A DNA stretch of 64,000 nucleotides from GCA-2733415 sp049609325 (GTDB lineage: Bacteria; Bacteroidota; Bacteroidia; Flavobacteriales; Flavobacteriaceae): positions 12,396 to 76,395 of the forward strand of contig JBMYYK010000005.1 of the NCBI GenBank assembly GCA_049609325.1. The letters are read 5' to 3'. Made by a program: the position numbers and the translations under genes. Shown here piece by piece: positions 33,648-44,800 of the stretch (positions are counted from its first letter, which is position 1; every line of letters starts with the position of its first letter). Under the pieces are notes generated by a model that saw only the letters and a list, made by a program, of their open reading frames with translations, did no database searches and was not told where the DNA came from.

Positions 33648-35693
33648 ATGAACTATGCAATGACAAGAAATTTGTGTTTAGTTTTTTTGATGAATGTCAT
33701 GTTTATCAATACACATTCGGTGTTTTCTCAAGATTTTGCAAATAAAAAACACTATCTAATTGATAGTCTGAAGCTAGAAGAGTTATCAGTAAATGAGCGA
33801 AAATTAATCGATTCCGCTTTATCAATATACCACCACGCTAAGCATGACACGGTAAAAATTAATGCAATAAATATCATTGTTGAAGAATCATGGAATGATT
33901 TTGTATGGCCAAGATATAATGCTTGGGCTTATACATTCATTAAAGATAACCTTCAAAAAAAGCATCTCAAAAGGAAAAGATTTCAAGAAGAAAAACTGTT
34001 TTGGTTAAAGAAAAAATCTGCAGCATTAAACAACTTTGGAGTGCATAATTATTCTATTGGGCAGTATGAAACGGCTATAGAAAATTACTTAAGAAGTTTA
34101 GCGATAAAAAAAACTATAGGTGATGAAAAAGGGATTGCCTCAGTCTATAACAATTTAGGAGGTATTTATGATAATAAAGGTAATAGTCCGAAAGCGTTAG
34201 AATATTATTTGAAATCTCTAAAAATTAGAGAAACTAAATTTCCAAATGACTTGAGAAGCTTGAGTGTGTCATTTAATAATGTAGGACAGAGCTATTATAA
34301 TCAAGGCGATATTAATAAAGCTAAATATTATTTTGAAAAGAGTTTAGAGATCTACCCAAAAGCAAGTGATAATTTTGCAAAAGCTACAATATTGAATAAC
34401 ATAGGAATCATTTATTCAACTGAGCAAAATTACCCTGAAGCTCTTAAAAAATTTGAAGAGAGCTTACAAATTAAAACAACTATAGATGATCAAAAAGGCG
34501 TTGTGACTTCATTAAATAGTATTGGTGGGTTATTTAAAGAACAGGACAAATTTGATGACGCTAAAGATTATTTTAATCAAGGGTTACTGCTGAGTAAAAA
34601 AATAGCGCATACAGAAGGGCAGTCAATTTCATTAACAAATTTAGCAGACGTGTCTAATTTAGAGCAGCAGTATTCTAAAGGAATAGCTTATGCTAATGAA
34701 AGTATACATCTAGCTAAAGCATTGCATAAGCCATCGCTAATAGGTGACGCCGCAAATATGTTGTATCTCTTACATAAAAATCAAAAAAATTGGGAAGTAG
34801 CATTGCAAATGTTTGAGTTGCATTTGCAAATGCGAGATAGCATTCATAATGCCGAAACAGAAAAAGATTTAATCAGGCAAAGTGCGGCTTATGATTTATC
34901 TAAAAAAGAACAAGAAATAGAAATGCTTTCAACACAAAATGAACTTAATGATATGAAGTTGAAAGAAAATAGAATTCTGATCTATTTCATCACTGCAGCC
35001 TTATTGTTTACACTTATTTTAACTGTAACAATATATTACGGAAACCAAAAAAAGCAAGTCATAAATGAGTTATTACGACAGCAAAAAGAAGAAATAAGTA
35101 ATAAAAACCAAGAAAAAGAACTCATGTTAAAAGAAATTCATCATCGGGTAAAAAATAATTTACAAGTGGTGAATAGTTTATTACGATTTCAATCAAGGCA
35201 AATTGAAGATGAAAAAGTACTAGAGATGTTTGAAGTAGCACAAAAGAGAGTGTTGTCAATGGCTAAACTGCATGAAAGAATGTACAGCTCTAATGACTTG
35301 AAGCATATAAATGTGAAAGAGCATATCACACACTTGGTTAAAGATTTAATAGCTAACTATACGGTAGATAAAGACATTGATTTAGAGGTTGATGTAGATC
35401 CTATTCCTATAGATATTATAGTGTTAACTCCTTTAGGTTTAATAATTAATGAGTTGATTACAAACTCACTAAAATATGGATTTCCAGATAGGGTAAAAGG
35501 ACAGATATCTGTATCATTAAAACACGTTGAAGGTAATAATGAATTACTTGTTGCAGATGATGGTGTAGGGTATAATCCTAGTACTACAAAAGACGGATTA
35601 GGAACAAAACTAGTGCGAATGTATGCAAAGCAATTGAATGCCGATTTGAAAAAAATAGATCAAGTGGGAACCGCATACAAATTGATTTTTTAA
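33648..35693 (+). CDS. TPR-containing sensor histidine kinase, HisKA_2 type (copy 1)
   Basis: The frame opens at a TTG at 33645; I use the ATG at 33648 (681 residues). A signal sequence ends near VFSQ. About seven tetratricopeptide repeats follow (residues 120-410, for example GDEKGIASVYNNLGGIYDNK). A coiled segment, one membrane helix (about 444-464) and a cytoplasmic kinase come next. The phosphoacceptor is His499 in EIHHRVKNNLQ. The ATP site has NELITNSLKYGF, DDGVGYN and GLGTKLV. It probably reads a periplasmic protein signal through the TPRs. No response regulator is nearby. It is a tandem paralogue of the next gene. Confidence 0.9.
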   Translation: MNYAMTRNLCLVFLMNVMFINTHSVFSQDFANKKHYLIDSLKLEELSVNERKLIDSALSIYHHAKHDTVKINAINIIVEESWNDFVWPRYNAWAYTFIKDNLQKKHLKRKRFQEEKLFWLKKKSAALNNFGVHNYSIGQYETAIENYLRSLAIKKTIGDEKGIASVYNNLGGIYDNKGNSPKALEYYLKSLKIRETKFPNDLRSLSVSFNNVGQSYYNQGDINKAKYYFEKSLEIYPKASDNFAKATILNNIGIIYSTEQNYPEALKKFEESLQIKTTIDDQKGVVTSLNSIGGLFKEQDKFDDAKDYFNQGLLLSKKIAHTEGQSISLTNLADVSNLEQQYSKGIAYANESIHLAKALHKPSLIGDAANMLYLLHKNQKNWEVALQMFELHLQMRDSIHNAETEKDLIRQSAAYDLSKKEQEIEMLSTQNELNDMKLKENRILIYFITAALLFTLILTVTIYYGNQKKQVINELLRQQKEEISNKNQEKELMLKEIHHRVKNNLQVVNSLLRFQSRQIEDEKVLEMFEVAQKRVLSMAKLHERMYSSNDLKHINVKEHITHLVKDLIANYTVDKDIDLEVDVDPIPIDIIVLTPLGLIINELITNSLKYGFPDRVKGQISVSLKHVEGNNELLVADDGVGYNPSTTKDGLGTKLVRMYAKQLNADLKKIDQVGTAYKLIF

Positions 35694-35729
35694 GACATTA
35701 TAGCGTTATATTAGATGTATTAAAATTTA

Positions 35730-35742
35730 GTTTGTATATTGT
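35730..35742 (+). promoter_or_regulatory. GTTTGTATATTGT motif before the second TPR histidine kinase gene
   Basis: It is part of the 15-mer TAGTTTGTATATTGT, which is identical to the one before addA (13001-13015). It ends 27 bp before the ATG and is a candidate promoter variant. Confidence 0.35.
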
Positions 35743-35769
35743 GAGTTAGCGCATTTTTTAAGCTATAAT

Positions 35770-37908
35770 ATGTTAAACAACATCTTAAAATTTAAACTAT
35801 ATATTTTAATACTATTGCAACTTCTCTTAAGTTGTGCAGTTGGTGTTGCGCAAAATTTTGCAGACAAAACCTATTATTTAGTAGATAGTCTTGACCTGAA
35901 ATCCTACTCAGAAAAAGATCAGAATATAATTAATGATGCTTTGGTTAAGTATCATGCTGCAGAAAGTGATTCTTTAAAAATTGATGCTATTTATAGCATC
36001 ATGACGTTGTCTAAAAATGAGAACATTTGGGGAAAATACAATTTGTGGCTCATCAATTTTATGTCTGAAAAAAAAGAGAGCAATGCAAAGCTAAAAGCTG
36101 TAGTTTATGCTAACCAATCCAAATATCAAAATACCCAAGGGCACTACTCCTCTGCAATTGATTACCAGCTGAAATCCATTTCATATAGGCACCAATTAGA
36201 AGATAAACTTGCATTAGCTCATGCTTATGATGACTTAGGTGATTTGTATAAAAAAAACGGCGATTTTATAAATTCATTAGCAAGCTATAAAAAAAGTTTG
36301 TCATTATTCAGTTTACAAAAAAACACTAAGTTAGAAGGGCAAATGCTTAACACTATTGGGTATTTGCATTTAAATTTCGGGATGCATACCAAGGCTTTAG
36401 AGTATTTTCATGAAAGTTTAAAAGTTAGAGAACGCATTGATGATAAAAGAGGAATGTCGTTTTGTTATAACAATATCGCTTCAGTTTATAGACAGCAAGG
36501 TAATATAAAAGCTGCGTTAGAGTTTTATCATAAAAGTTTACAACTAAGGGAAGCTATTGGTTACCAAGCTGGAATGTCTATATCATTAAATAATATTGGA
36601 GTTGTTTATAAAAATGTGAAGGACTGGAATAAAGCATTAGAGTACTACCACAGAAGTTTAGTGATAAAAAAGAAGCTGAAACAAAAAAAGGGCACCTCTC
36701 ATGTGTTAAATAATATAGGTACCATATATAAAGAGCAAGGTAAGCTGGATATGGCTATGGCAAAATATGAGGAAAGCTTAAAAATGACCACAGCTTTGCA
36801 CGATGAAAAATGGATGGCAATTACCTTATTTAATATGGGTAGTATACATTTAACACAAGGTAATGCATTAAAGGCAGAAGAATGTGCGTTGAGAAGTTTA
36901 AAACTTAGTCAAAAAATCGGCCATCCTGAACTTGTTAGAGATGCTTCTGAAGTACTTAAAAATGTATATAGCAAGCAAAAACTATGGCAAAAAGCATTTA
37001 GTATGCAAGAGCTATATGTAACCATGAGAGATAGTATACGTAATGCAAATACTGAGGCAGCTGCATCAGAACAACGCATAACGTATGAGGTTGAAAAAAG
37101 AGAGCAAGAAATTAAATTATTATCGGTACAGAATGATGTCTTGCAACGTGATAAAGAAGTACAACAATTAAAGCTAAATAAAAACAGAATTGTAAATGGG
37201 ATGTTTTTGGTGGCTGGTATTGTAGCTTTACTCTTAGCTGTATTCTTTTATATGGTGTCAAAGAAAAGCAAAGCCGTAAACAAATTATTAAAAAAACAAG
37301 ATGATGAGAAAAAAGTGATGTTGAAAGAAATACATCATCGTGTAAAAAACAATTTGCAAGTGGTTAATAGTTTATTGAGGTTACAATCTAAAGAAATAAA
37401 AGATCAAGAAATTGTTTCAAAGTTTAGAGAAACCCAAAAACGCATCATCACTATTGCTGCTCTACATGAAAAAATGTATCGCTCAGAAAACTTAAAATAT
37501 GTCAATTTAAAAGAGCATATAGAATCTATTGTAGAAGATTTGGTAACTACTTACGCCATAGATAAAACGATAGATGTGAAAATAGATATAGAAGACACCA
37601 GTATAGGGTTACGAACCTTAGTGCCGTTAGGCTTAATCATTAATGAAATTATAGTCAACTCATTAAAATATGCTTTTGTAAACCAAGATACTGGTATCAT
37701 ACATTTGCAAATACACAAACGTGAAGACCAGTTATTTGAGATGGTAATACGTGATAATGGTATTGGAATACACAGCTACGAAAATTCTCCAGGCTTAGGC
37801 TCAAAACTAATTAATATTTTCACCAAACAATTAAATGGGAAAATAGACATTATAGACGATAAGGGAACAACGTATAAAATTAATTTTGAACAAATTGACC
37901 CACAATAA
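35770..37908 (+). CDS. TPR-containing sensor histidine kinase, HisKA_2 type (copy 2)
   Basis: This 712-residue paralogue of the preceding gene has the same order: signal sequence, conserved N-terminal segment (NFADKTYYLVDSLDL against DFANKKHYLIDSLKL), TPRs (about 110-415), membrane helix (about 475-492) and kinase. The phosphoacceptor is His523 in EIHHRVKNNLQ. The ATP site shows NEIIVNSLKYAF, DNGIGI and GLGSKLI. The TPR part is better conserved to consensus than in copy 1. It is separated by 76 bp with its own promoter-like motif, so the two kinases may be regulated separately. The partner response regulator is not in this window. Confidence 0.9.
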   Translation: MLNNILKFKLYILILLQLLLSCAVGVAQNFADKTYYLVDSLDLKSYSEKDQNIINDALVKYHAAESDSLKIDAIYSIMTLSKNENIWGKYNLWLINFMSEKKESNAKLKAVVYANQSKYQNTQGHYSSAIDYQLKSISYRHQLEDKLALAHAYDDLGDLYKKNGDFINSLASYKKSLSLFSLQKNTKLEGQMLNTIGYLHLNFGMHTKALEYFHESLKVRERIDDKRGMSFCYNNIASVYRQQGNIKAALEFYHKSLQLREAIGYQAGMSISLNNIGVVYKNVKDWNKALEYYHRSLVIKKKLKQKKGTSHVLNNIGTIYKEQGKLDMAMAKYEESLKMTTALHDEKWMAITLFNMGSIHLTQGNALKAEECALRSLKLSQKIGHPELVRDASEVLKNVYSKQKLWQKAFSMQELYVTMRDSIRNANTEAAASEQRITYEVEKREQEIKLLSVQNDVLQRDKEVQQLKLNKNRIVNGMFLVAGIVALLLAVFFYMVSKKSKAVNKLLKKQDDEKKVMLKEIHHRVKNNLQVVNSLLRLQSKEIKDQEIVSKFRETQKRIITIAALHEKMYRSENLKYVNLKEHIESIVEDLVTTYAIDKTIDVKIDIEDTSIGLRTLVPLGLIINEIIVNSLKYAFVNQDTGIIHLQIHKREDQLFEMVIRDNGIGIHSYENSPGLGSKLINIFTKQLNGKIDIIDDKGTTYKINFEQIDPQ

Positions 37909-37983
37909 AGCGTCAAATTAACTCATTATCAGGTTAATTTTAAAATTCTTATCTTCGCCATAACCCAAAATTATATCTAAATA

Positions 37984-40047
37984 ATGAAAAGCGTAAAAAA
38001 ATTATTATGCTTTGGAGTGGCCACTTCAATAGCAATAGTTTCTTGTAAAAAAGCAACGGAAACTGCCGAAACTAATTCAGTTAAAAATGTAGGAATCAAC
38101 ACCGAGTTAATGGACAAATCAATTAGTCCAAAAGAAGATTTCTTCAAATTTATTAACGGTACATGGTTAAAAAACAACGAAATTCCAGCAGACAGAACCC
38201 GTTGGGGAAGTTTTGATGAATTGCGAAAAATGACTGATGATGATGTGTTGGCCATCTTGAAAAAAGCAATGGAGGATACTTCAATGGATGCTAATTCTGA
38301 CCAAGCTAAGGCGGTAAACTTATACCAGTCAATTTTAAACTTAGAGGAAAGAAACAAGCAAGGTGTTGCGCCAATATTACCAGAGTTAGAAAAAATTGAC
38401 GCTATAACTTCGGTAAATGACTTACAAGACTATTTAATTCAAGCTACACCACAAGGGGGTAGAGGATTTTTTAGTACATATGTAGGTGCCGACTCTAAAG
38501 ACAGTAATAAAAATGTAGTATACCTAGGTGCTGGTAGTTTAGGGTTACCAGATAGAGATTATTATGTTAAAGATGATGAAGACTCAAAAGATAAGCGTGA
38601 AAAATACGTTGCGCATATAGCAAAAATGTTACAATATGTAGGGTACTCTTCAGAAGATGCATCTGCAGCAGCAACACAAATTTTAGCTTTTGAAACCAAG
38701 TTGGCAACACCAAAAATGGATAAAGTTGAAAGTAGAGATGCTCGTAAGCGATACAACCCAACTGCAATTACAGATTTACAAAATATGGTGCCTAGTATCA
38801 ACTGGAAAAATTATTTTTCTGGAATTGGTATAAAGCAATTAGATACTGTTATAGTTAGCCAATTAAAATATACTAAAGAACTAAATAACGTATTTGAAGC
38901 CAATGCTATTTCTGACTGGAAAGCTTATTTGAAATGGACAACGTTTAACAGAGCTGCAGGACGATTAAGTGAAGAATTAGAGAAAGCAAATTGGGAGTTC
39001 TATTCTAAAACCTTAGGAGGCGCTAAAGAGCAACGTCCACAAGATGAGCGTGCGTTATCAACGGTAAACAGAACGTTAGGTGAAGCATTAGGGCAGTTAT
39101 ATGTATCAGAAAAATTCCCGCCTGCAGCAAAAGAGAAAGCTCAAAAAATGATTGCTAATGTATTACAAGCATTTGAATACAGAATAGACAAGTTAACTTG
39201 GATGAGTGATGAAACGAAGGTGAAAGCCGTAGAAAAGTTAAAAGCCACTACGGTTAAAATAGGATATCCAGATGATTGGAAAGATTATTCAGCATTAAAG
39301 ATTACTCCTGAAAATACGTATTATCAAAATATGCAAAATGCGTCAGCTTGGAGTTTTAAAAGAAATATCGATAAGCTGAACAAACCAGTAGATAAATCAG
39401 AATGGCATATGGCACCACAAACGGTAAATGCATATTTCAATCCATCTTATAATGAAATTGTATTCCCAGCGGCTATTTTACAACCACCATTTTACGATTA
39501 TAATGCTGATGACGCTGTAAACTACGGAGGTATTGGAGCTGTTATTGGTCATGAAATATCACATAGTTTTGACGATTCTGGAGCTCGTTTTGATAAAGAT
39601 GGTAACTTAAATAACTGGTGGACAGAAGAAGATGCTACTAAATTTAAAGCATTAGGAGATTCTTTAGCAAGTCAGTATTCTAATATAGAAGTGTTGCCAG
39701 AAACAAAAATTAACGGTGCGTTTACCTTAGGTGAAAACATCGGAGATTTAGGTGGGGTGAATGTAGCTTATGATGCATTGCAGCTTCACTTTAACAAAGA
39801 AGGAAAACCGGATATGATTGACGGTTATACAGCTGAGCAACGTTTTTTCATGTCATGGGCTACAGTGTGGAGAACTAAATATAGAGACGAAGCACTTAAG
39901 AACAGAATAAAAACAGATCCTCACTCTCCAGGAATGGTAAGAGCAAGTCAACCGTTAAAAAATGTAGAAGCGTTTTATGAAGCGTTTGATATAAAAGAAG
40001 GAGATGGGATGTATTTACCAGAAAATGAACGCGTGAAAATTTGGTAA
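37984..40047 (+). CDS. M13-family (neprilysin/PepO-like) zinc metallopeptidase, lipoprotein
   Basis: This 687-residue endopeptidase starts with a lipobox signal (VATSIAIVSCKK), so it is probably anchored in the outer membrane or secreted. The zinc motif HEISH begins at His523, followed by SFDDSGARFDKDGN. The third ligand lies in ENIGDLGGVNVAYDA. NAYFNPSYNEIVFPAAILQPPF is the substrate-binding block of the family. It likely degrades oligopeptides. A TATCTTCG element at 37950-37957 could be its -7 region. The gene is monocistronic and ends in a strong terminator. Confidence 0.94.
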   Translation: MKSVKKLLCFGVATSIAIVSCKKATETAETNSVKNVGINTELMDKSISPKEDFFKFINGTWLKNNEIPADRTRWGSFDELRKMTDDDVLAILKKAMEDTSMDANSDQAKAVNLYQSILNLEERNKQGVAPILPELEKIDAITSVNDLQDYLIQATPQGGRGFFSTYVGADSKDSNKNVVYLGAGSLGLPDRDYYVKDDEDSKDKREKYVAHIAKMLQYVGYSSEDASAAATQILAFETKLATPKMDKVESRDARKRYNPTAITDLQNMVPSINWKNYFSGIGIKQLDTVIVSQLKYTKELNNVFEANAISDWKAYLKWTTFNRAAGRLSEELEKANWEFYSKTLGGAKEQRPQDERALSTVNRTLGEALGQLYVSEKFPPAAKEKAQKMIANVLQAFEYRIDKLTWMSDETKVKAVEKLKATTVKIGYPDDWKDYSALKITPENTYYQNMQNASAWSFKRNIDKLNKPVDKSEWHMAPQTVNAYFNPSYNEIVFPAAILQPPFYDYNADDAVNYGGIGAVIGHEISHSFDDSGARFDKDGNLNNWWTEEDATKFKALGDSLASQYSNIEVLPETKINGAFTLGENIGDLGGVNVAYDALQLHFNKEGKPDMIDGYTAEQRFFMSWATVWRTKYRDEALKNRIKTDPHSPGMVRASQPLKNVEAFYEAFDIKEGDGMYLPENERVKIW

Positions 40048-40069
40048 TTTACACCAAGTAAAAGTCTAT

Positions 40070-40099
40070 AAAGCCGAAGTAGTTACTTCGGCTTTTTTT
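40070..40099 (+). terminator. intrinsic terminator after the M13 peptidase gene
   Basis: AAAGCCGAAGTA and TACTTCGGCTTT form a near-perfect hairpin followed by a T run. Confidence 0.9.
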
Positions 40100-40215
40100 A
40101 TGCTTAAATAGTTCATAAAGGGTGAAAAACAACTATAATAAAGGTGTATAGTAACCTCAATTTTTATGAACCATTGTTTTTTTTAGAGGCGTCTTCTAAA
40201 ATGCAATAAATTGTG

Positions 40216-40224
40216 TAATTTTGC
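40216..40224 (+). promoter_or_regulatory. putative glyS promoter -7 element (TAATTTTGC)
   Basis: TAATTTTGC is an exact TAnnTTTGC, 7 bp before the ATG at 40232. The leader would therefore be extremely short, or the transcript nearly leaderless. Confidence 0.5.
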
Positions 40225-40231
40225 GCTCATT

Positions 40232-41773
40232 ATGGCAAAACAAGAAGATCAGTTTAAAAAAGTTGTTGCCCATGCAAAAGAGTATGGGTATGTGTTTCAA
40301 TCAAGTGAGGTTTATGACGGATTGAGTGCAGTGTATGACTATGCGCAGAATGGTGCAGAATTAAAAAAGAATATAAGAGATTATTGGTGGAAATCAATGG
40401 TGCAATTGCATGACAATATTGTAGGTATAGATGCCGCGATATTTATGCATCCTACTACTTGGAAAGCATCTGGTCACGTAGATGCGTTTAGTGATCCGTT
40501 AATAGATAATAAAGACTCTAAAAAACGTTATAGAGCAGATGTGTTAGTTGAAGATTTTGCAGAAAAATTAGAAACAAAAGCACAGAAGGAAATTAAAAAA
40601 GCTGCTAAGCGTTTCGGTGAGGCTTTTGATCAAGCAGAATTTGAGGCAACTAATCCTAAAGTGTTAAAATATCGTGAAGAAAAGCAAGCTATTTTAAATA
40701 AGTTAGGACGATTATTAGAAGATGAGAAATTAGATGAGGTTAAAACCTATATCGAAGAGTTAGGAATAGCTTGTCCGGTTTCTGGATCAAAGAATTGGAC
40801 TGATGTGCGCCAGTTTAATTTGATGTTTGGTACAAAGTTAGGAGCCTCAGCAGAAACTGCAATGGACTTATACTTGCGTCCAGAAACAGCACAAGGTATA
40901 TTTGTAAACTTTTCAAATGTGCAAAAAACTGGACGAATGAAAGTGCCGTTTGGTATTGCACAAACCGGTAAGGCATTTAGAAATGAGATTGTAGCAAGGC
41001 AATTTATTTTTAGAATGCGTGAGTTTGAACAAATGGAAATGCAATTTTTTGTACGCCCTGGAACTCAAAAGGAATGGTATGAGCTATGGAAAGAAACTCG
41101 CTTAAAATGGCATAAATCATTAGGTTTAGGTGATGATAATTACCGTTTTCATGACCACGAAAAATTAGCACATTATGCTGATGCCGCTTCTGATATTGAG
41201 TTTAACTTCCCATTCGGATTTAAAGAATTAGAAGGAATTCATTCAAGAACAGATTTTGATTTAAAAGCGCATGAGGAACACTCAGGAAAGAAATTACAAT
41301 ATTTTGACCCGGAAATTAACGAGAGTTATGTGCCTTATGTTGTTGAAACGTCTATTGGTTTAGATCGTATGTTTTTAGCGGTATTCTCTAAAGCGTTACA
41401 AGACGAAGAGTTGGAAAACGGAACAACACGTACTGTATTGAAATTACCAGCAGTTTTAGCGCCTACAAAAGCGGCAATATTTCCTTTAGTTAAAAAAGAC
41501 GGATTACCAGAAGTTGCTAAGAAAATTGTAGCAGATTTAAAGTGGGATTTCAATGTTATTTATGATGAAAAGGATGCTGTAGGAAAACGTTACAGACGTC
41601 AAGACGCCGTGGGTACTCCTTTCTGCATTACCGTTGATCATGATACTTTAGAAGATAACATGGTAACAATTCGTCATAGAGATACGATGGAGCAAAAACG
41701 CGTTAAAATAGAGGAGTTACGCTCTATTATTGACCAAGAAGTGAATATGAAAAATTGGTTAACTAGAATGTAA
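40232..41773 (+). CDS. glyS: glycyl-tRNA synthetase (class II, single-chain type)
   Basis: The frame opens at a TTG at 40211, but that would lie inside the promoter; the ATG at 40232 gives MAKQEDQFKKVVAHAKEYGYVFQSSEVYDG, the usual N-terminus (513 residues). Class II motifs are present: LRPETAQGIFVNF (ATP pocket), FGIAQTGKAFRNEI, FRMREFEQMEMQFF, and near the C-terminus SIGLDRMFLAV. An anticodon-binding domain occupies the last 120 residues. It is the homodimeric archaeal/eukaryal-like type, not the alpha2beta2 form. Some annotations call this type glyQS. Confidence 0.96.
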   Translation: MAKQEDQFKKVVAHAKEYGYVFQSSEVYDGLSAVYDYAQNGAELKKNIRDYWWKSMVQLHDNIVGIDAAIFMHPTTWKASGHVDAFSDPLIDNKDSKKRYRADVLVEDFAEKLETKAQKEIKKAAKRFGEAFDQAEFEATNPKVLKYREEKQAILNKLGRLLEDEKLDEVKTYIEELGIACPVSGSKNWTDVRQFNLMFGTKLGASAETAMDLYLRPETAQGIFVNFSNVQKTGRMKVPFGIAQTGKAFRNEIVARQFIFRMREFEQMEMQFFVRPGTQKEWYELWKETRLKWHKSLGLGDDNYRFHDHEKLAHYADAASDIEFNFPFGFKELEGIHSRTDFDLKAHEEHSGKKLQYFDPEINESYVPYVVETSIGLDRMFLAVFSKALQDEELENGTTRTVLKLPAVLAPTKAAIFPLVKKDGLPEVAKKIVADLKWDFNVIYDEKDAVGKRYRRQDAVGTPFCITVDHDTLEDNMVTIRHRDTMEQKRVKIEELRSIIDQEVNMKNWLTRM

Positions 41774-41792
41774 TGTAACTAAATATGATATA

Positions 41793-41821
41793 AAAAGAGC
41801 GACTATTATAGTCGCTCTTTT
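41793..41821. terminator. bidirectional terminator between glyS and the large outer-membrane protein gene
   Basis: AAAAGAGCGACTA and TAGTCGCTCTTTT form a 13-bp stem around TTA, between converging genes. Confidence 0.9.
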
Positions 41822-41849
41822 GTGTTTAATAAGGTCCGTTTGTCTGAAT

Positions 41850-44800
41850 CTAAAAGAATGCTTTTAATTGAATATTACCATTATGTATGGTTCTTGATGT
41901 TTCACCTTTTCTACCGAAATACGAGATATTCAAGTCTAAAAACTTTGTAATTCGTTTTTGAATAAAGGCATTCCATGTCATGTTTTTGCCTTTCTCTAAA
42001 CCTTCTAACATCTGATAAGCTACTGGAGAGAACGTGCTACCAGTAAAATCATTAATGTAATAATTAAACTCGCCATTTAAGGATATCTTATCTTTTTTAG
42101 CAACGGAAAATGCTACTCCCATTCGTTGTTGCTCTAAACTTTCTAACGCACCTATGGTGTTTTCTTGCACAGAATATTTATAAAAGGCATCTAATTTGGT
42201 GTTCACAGAGGCTAAAAAAGAAATCTTAGGATGTGTGCTCCAGTGCTCCAATTTATAATTGTTAGTGTTAAAATTCTCAGAAGCATTATCTATAGACCCT
42301 ATATTATTTCTCAATTCAAACAACCAAGTGTTCAGTAATTTATGGATAAAAAGTAATTGTTGATTTTTTGATGTATTTTCTTGAAAACCGATACTTAAAA
42401 TATTTCTACTTCTGTTTTGTAAATAGGTGTATGACGTAGAAAAATACTGTTTTCCTCTATTAAAATAGAAGGTATTCTTAAGACTAGAGTTTGTTGTTCG
42501 TAAATCATCTCCTTCAGGCGTAAAAAGATTAAACTTGAACGCGCCATCTCGAGTCGTTTTTTTATCAATTAATAGCGATGTTTGGTTTGAAAAATGCGAT
42601 AATACTTTTTTAAATCCGTTTTTTGAATCTACCCATGATTTTGGATTGATATGTAATGATGCACTTAGCTTGTTTTGTTGGGTTTTTATAAATACTTGAT
42701 TGGGTAGAAGAATTTTGACAAAATTAGCTTGGTCTTGAAATTGGGCTATTTCAAATTCATTGAGTTCTTGAATGCCGTTATTATTATAATCAATCCAGGT
42801 GTAATATCCTTGCCCTTCATCAACGGCTACATATGTAAAGTCTTGCTCAGGTACAACGCCGCTGTTAACTTCAAAAGCCGTATTCAGTTGCAAAAACTGT
42901 TTGAAAAGTGATTGATTGTATAATAGTCGCGAATTTAAAGACTCTTCATTTTCAATAGTGTCATCTTCATGATGCAATGTTCTATAATTGGCATGCAAGC
43001 TTAATTTGGATTGCGGATTATTTAAAATTCGAGATTTCAAATAATAGGTGTTTGATGTGTTCACACGTTCAAGAGTACCGTTGTTTAAACTGTCGTTAAT
43101 ACGATATTTATAACCTACCTCGGCAAAAATAGCAGTACTGTCACCAACGCCAGTAAATACTTCGTAAGCATTGTATTTTTGGCTAAACCCTGTTAATAGT
43201 TTCGTGACCTTATCTTCTTGTTGATTGTTTTCTAGACTCGTTTTTGTGCCAATCCATCCGTGTTTTAAACTGTATAGAAGTCGGGCAGAAATTCGCAGAA
43301 ATTTAGAGTTGTAATTTTCAGAAGTGTTTTTTAAAAAACTAGAGTTTGATGCAAATTGAAGGTTGTTAAATTTTAAGTTATTTTCTAAAACATGTCTATT
43401 TCCGTTATAATTTTCAGAAAACTCTAAGTGCTCAAAAGTATAATTGATGTGTCCTTTTTTATGATGATTATAGGATAACCCGGAACGTATGATGTTCTGG
43501 TGTCCCATTGGGGTTTCTAAATTCCAATCTCTATCAAACTCTATTCTGTACAAACGTTCTATGGTTTTGAAATTCTCGTTTATATAATCTGTGTCAAGAA
43601 ATGCATTTAAATTCCATGTGCTATCTTTTTTTATAATATCTCTTTTTACAGTAAGTTTTCCAGCAAATCCGTTATTGTTTTCATCATCAATAGATGAAAA
43701 TAAGTTGAGGTCGTTTTTACTACCCGCTAACTCAAACTCAATTTCTGTTTTGGCATTGGGTTTGAAACTTGCATCAATTACTGCCATTTGTAATTTTGTA
43801 GGTGCAATTAATTGAATGATGGGGTGGTAATTCCCTTGAGGCACCCCCCCTATAGGAGTAACGTATTCGTAAATATTACTAATGGCATCACTATTGGTTA
43901 TGATGTAATCTCCTTGCCCATCACCAACTAAACTGAAGGTTACTTGAAATAATTCGTCCTCAGGATTGTTAGAAAACACAAAGGCTTCAACACCCCCGAT
44001 GACGTCTTTACGGTATAAAATTCTATTTTCAGAATAGGCTTCTGGTATGGCAGACGGCGCCGTCATTAATGTAGTGTCATTACCAGCAGCTTGTAAAATA
44101 GCAACTTGTTCATCAGATAGACTTTGTTGTAACGGCTGATTTTTAGCATCATTTTCAGAGTACACATGCGCTTTGATACTGAAGTTTTTGTCGTTATGTT
44201 CCCCACCACCGTAGGCTATTATTCTACTATAATTTCTATCGCTATATTGATACTCTACAGTAATTCGCATTTCAGAAGTTATGGGGTAAGTGGCATTAAA
44301 GATGATTTCACCGGCATTATAATCTATGATGTAATCGTTGTTTTCACCGCGTTTTATAGGTAACCCATTCACGTAAACAGTTTCACTTCCAGATACTAAT
44401 AACACATACAATTCGCCGTTTGCCCCTGCCAATTTATAAGGTCCTTGGTTACCCTCTTGCCCTTGAAACGTACTTTTGGCATATTGCCCTCGTACCAATG
44501 CCCCAGACACGTATGCTTTAGTTGAGCTGCTATCTCGTTGTATAGTACCTGTGGCATATAACCCTTGAACTTTTTTGTTGAATCGACCGAAGTATGATGA
44601 GGTGTTTTCTAGGTTCACATCACCAGCTCTTAATAACCAGTTATCGCTGAAGAGTTCTACAAATACTTGGTCAAATTCATTAATTTTTTGCGAATAGCCA
44701 CCTTCTTGTAACGGAATGTTAGAGTCTTGTAGTGAAGCTCTTAATGTTATCTTGTCTGATATTTTCCCAGAAATTTGCAAATCTAATTCTGAGTTTAATA

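Noticed and set aside
37911..37945. AAATTAAC-N10-GTTAATTT after the second histidine kinase gene as a terminator.
   Set aside because: The stem is all but AT-only with a 10-base loop and no clean T tract, so it is too weak to call.
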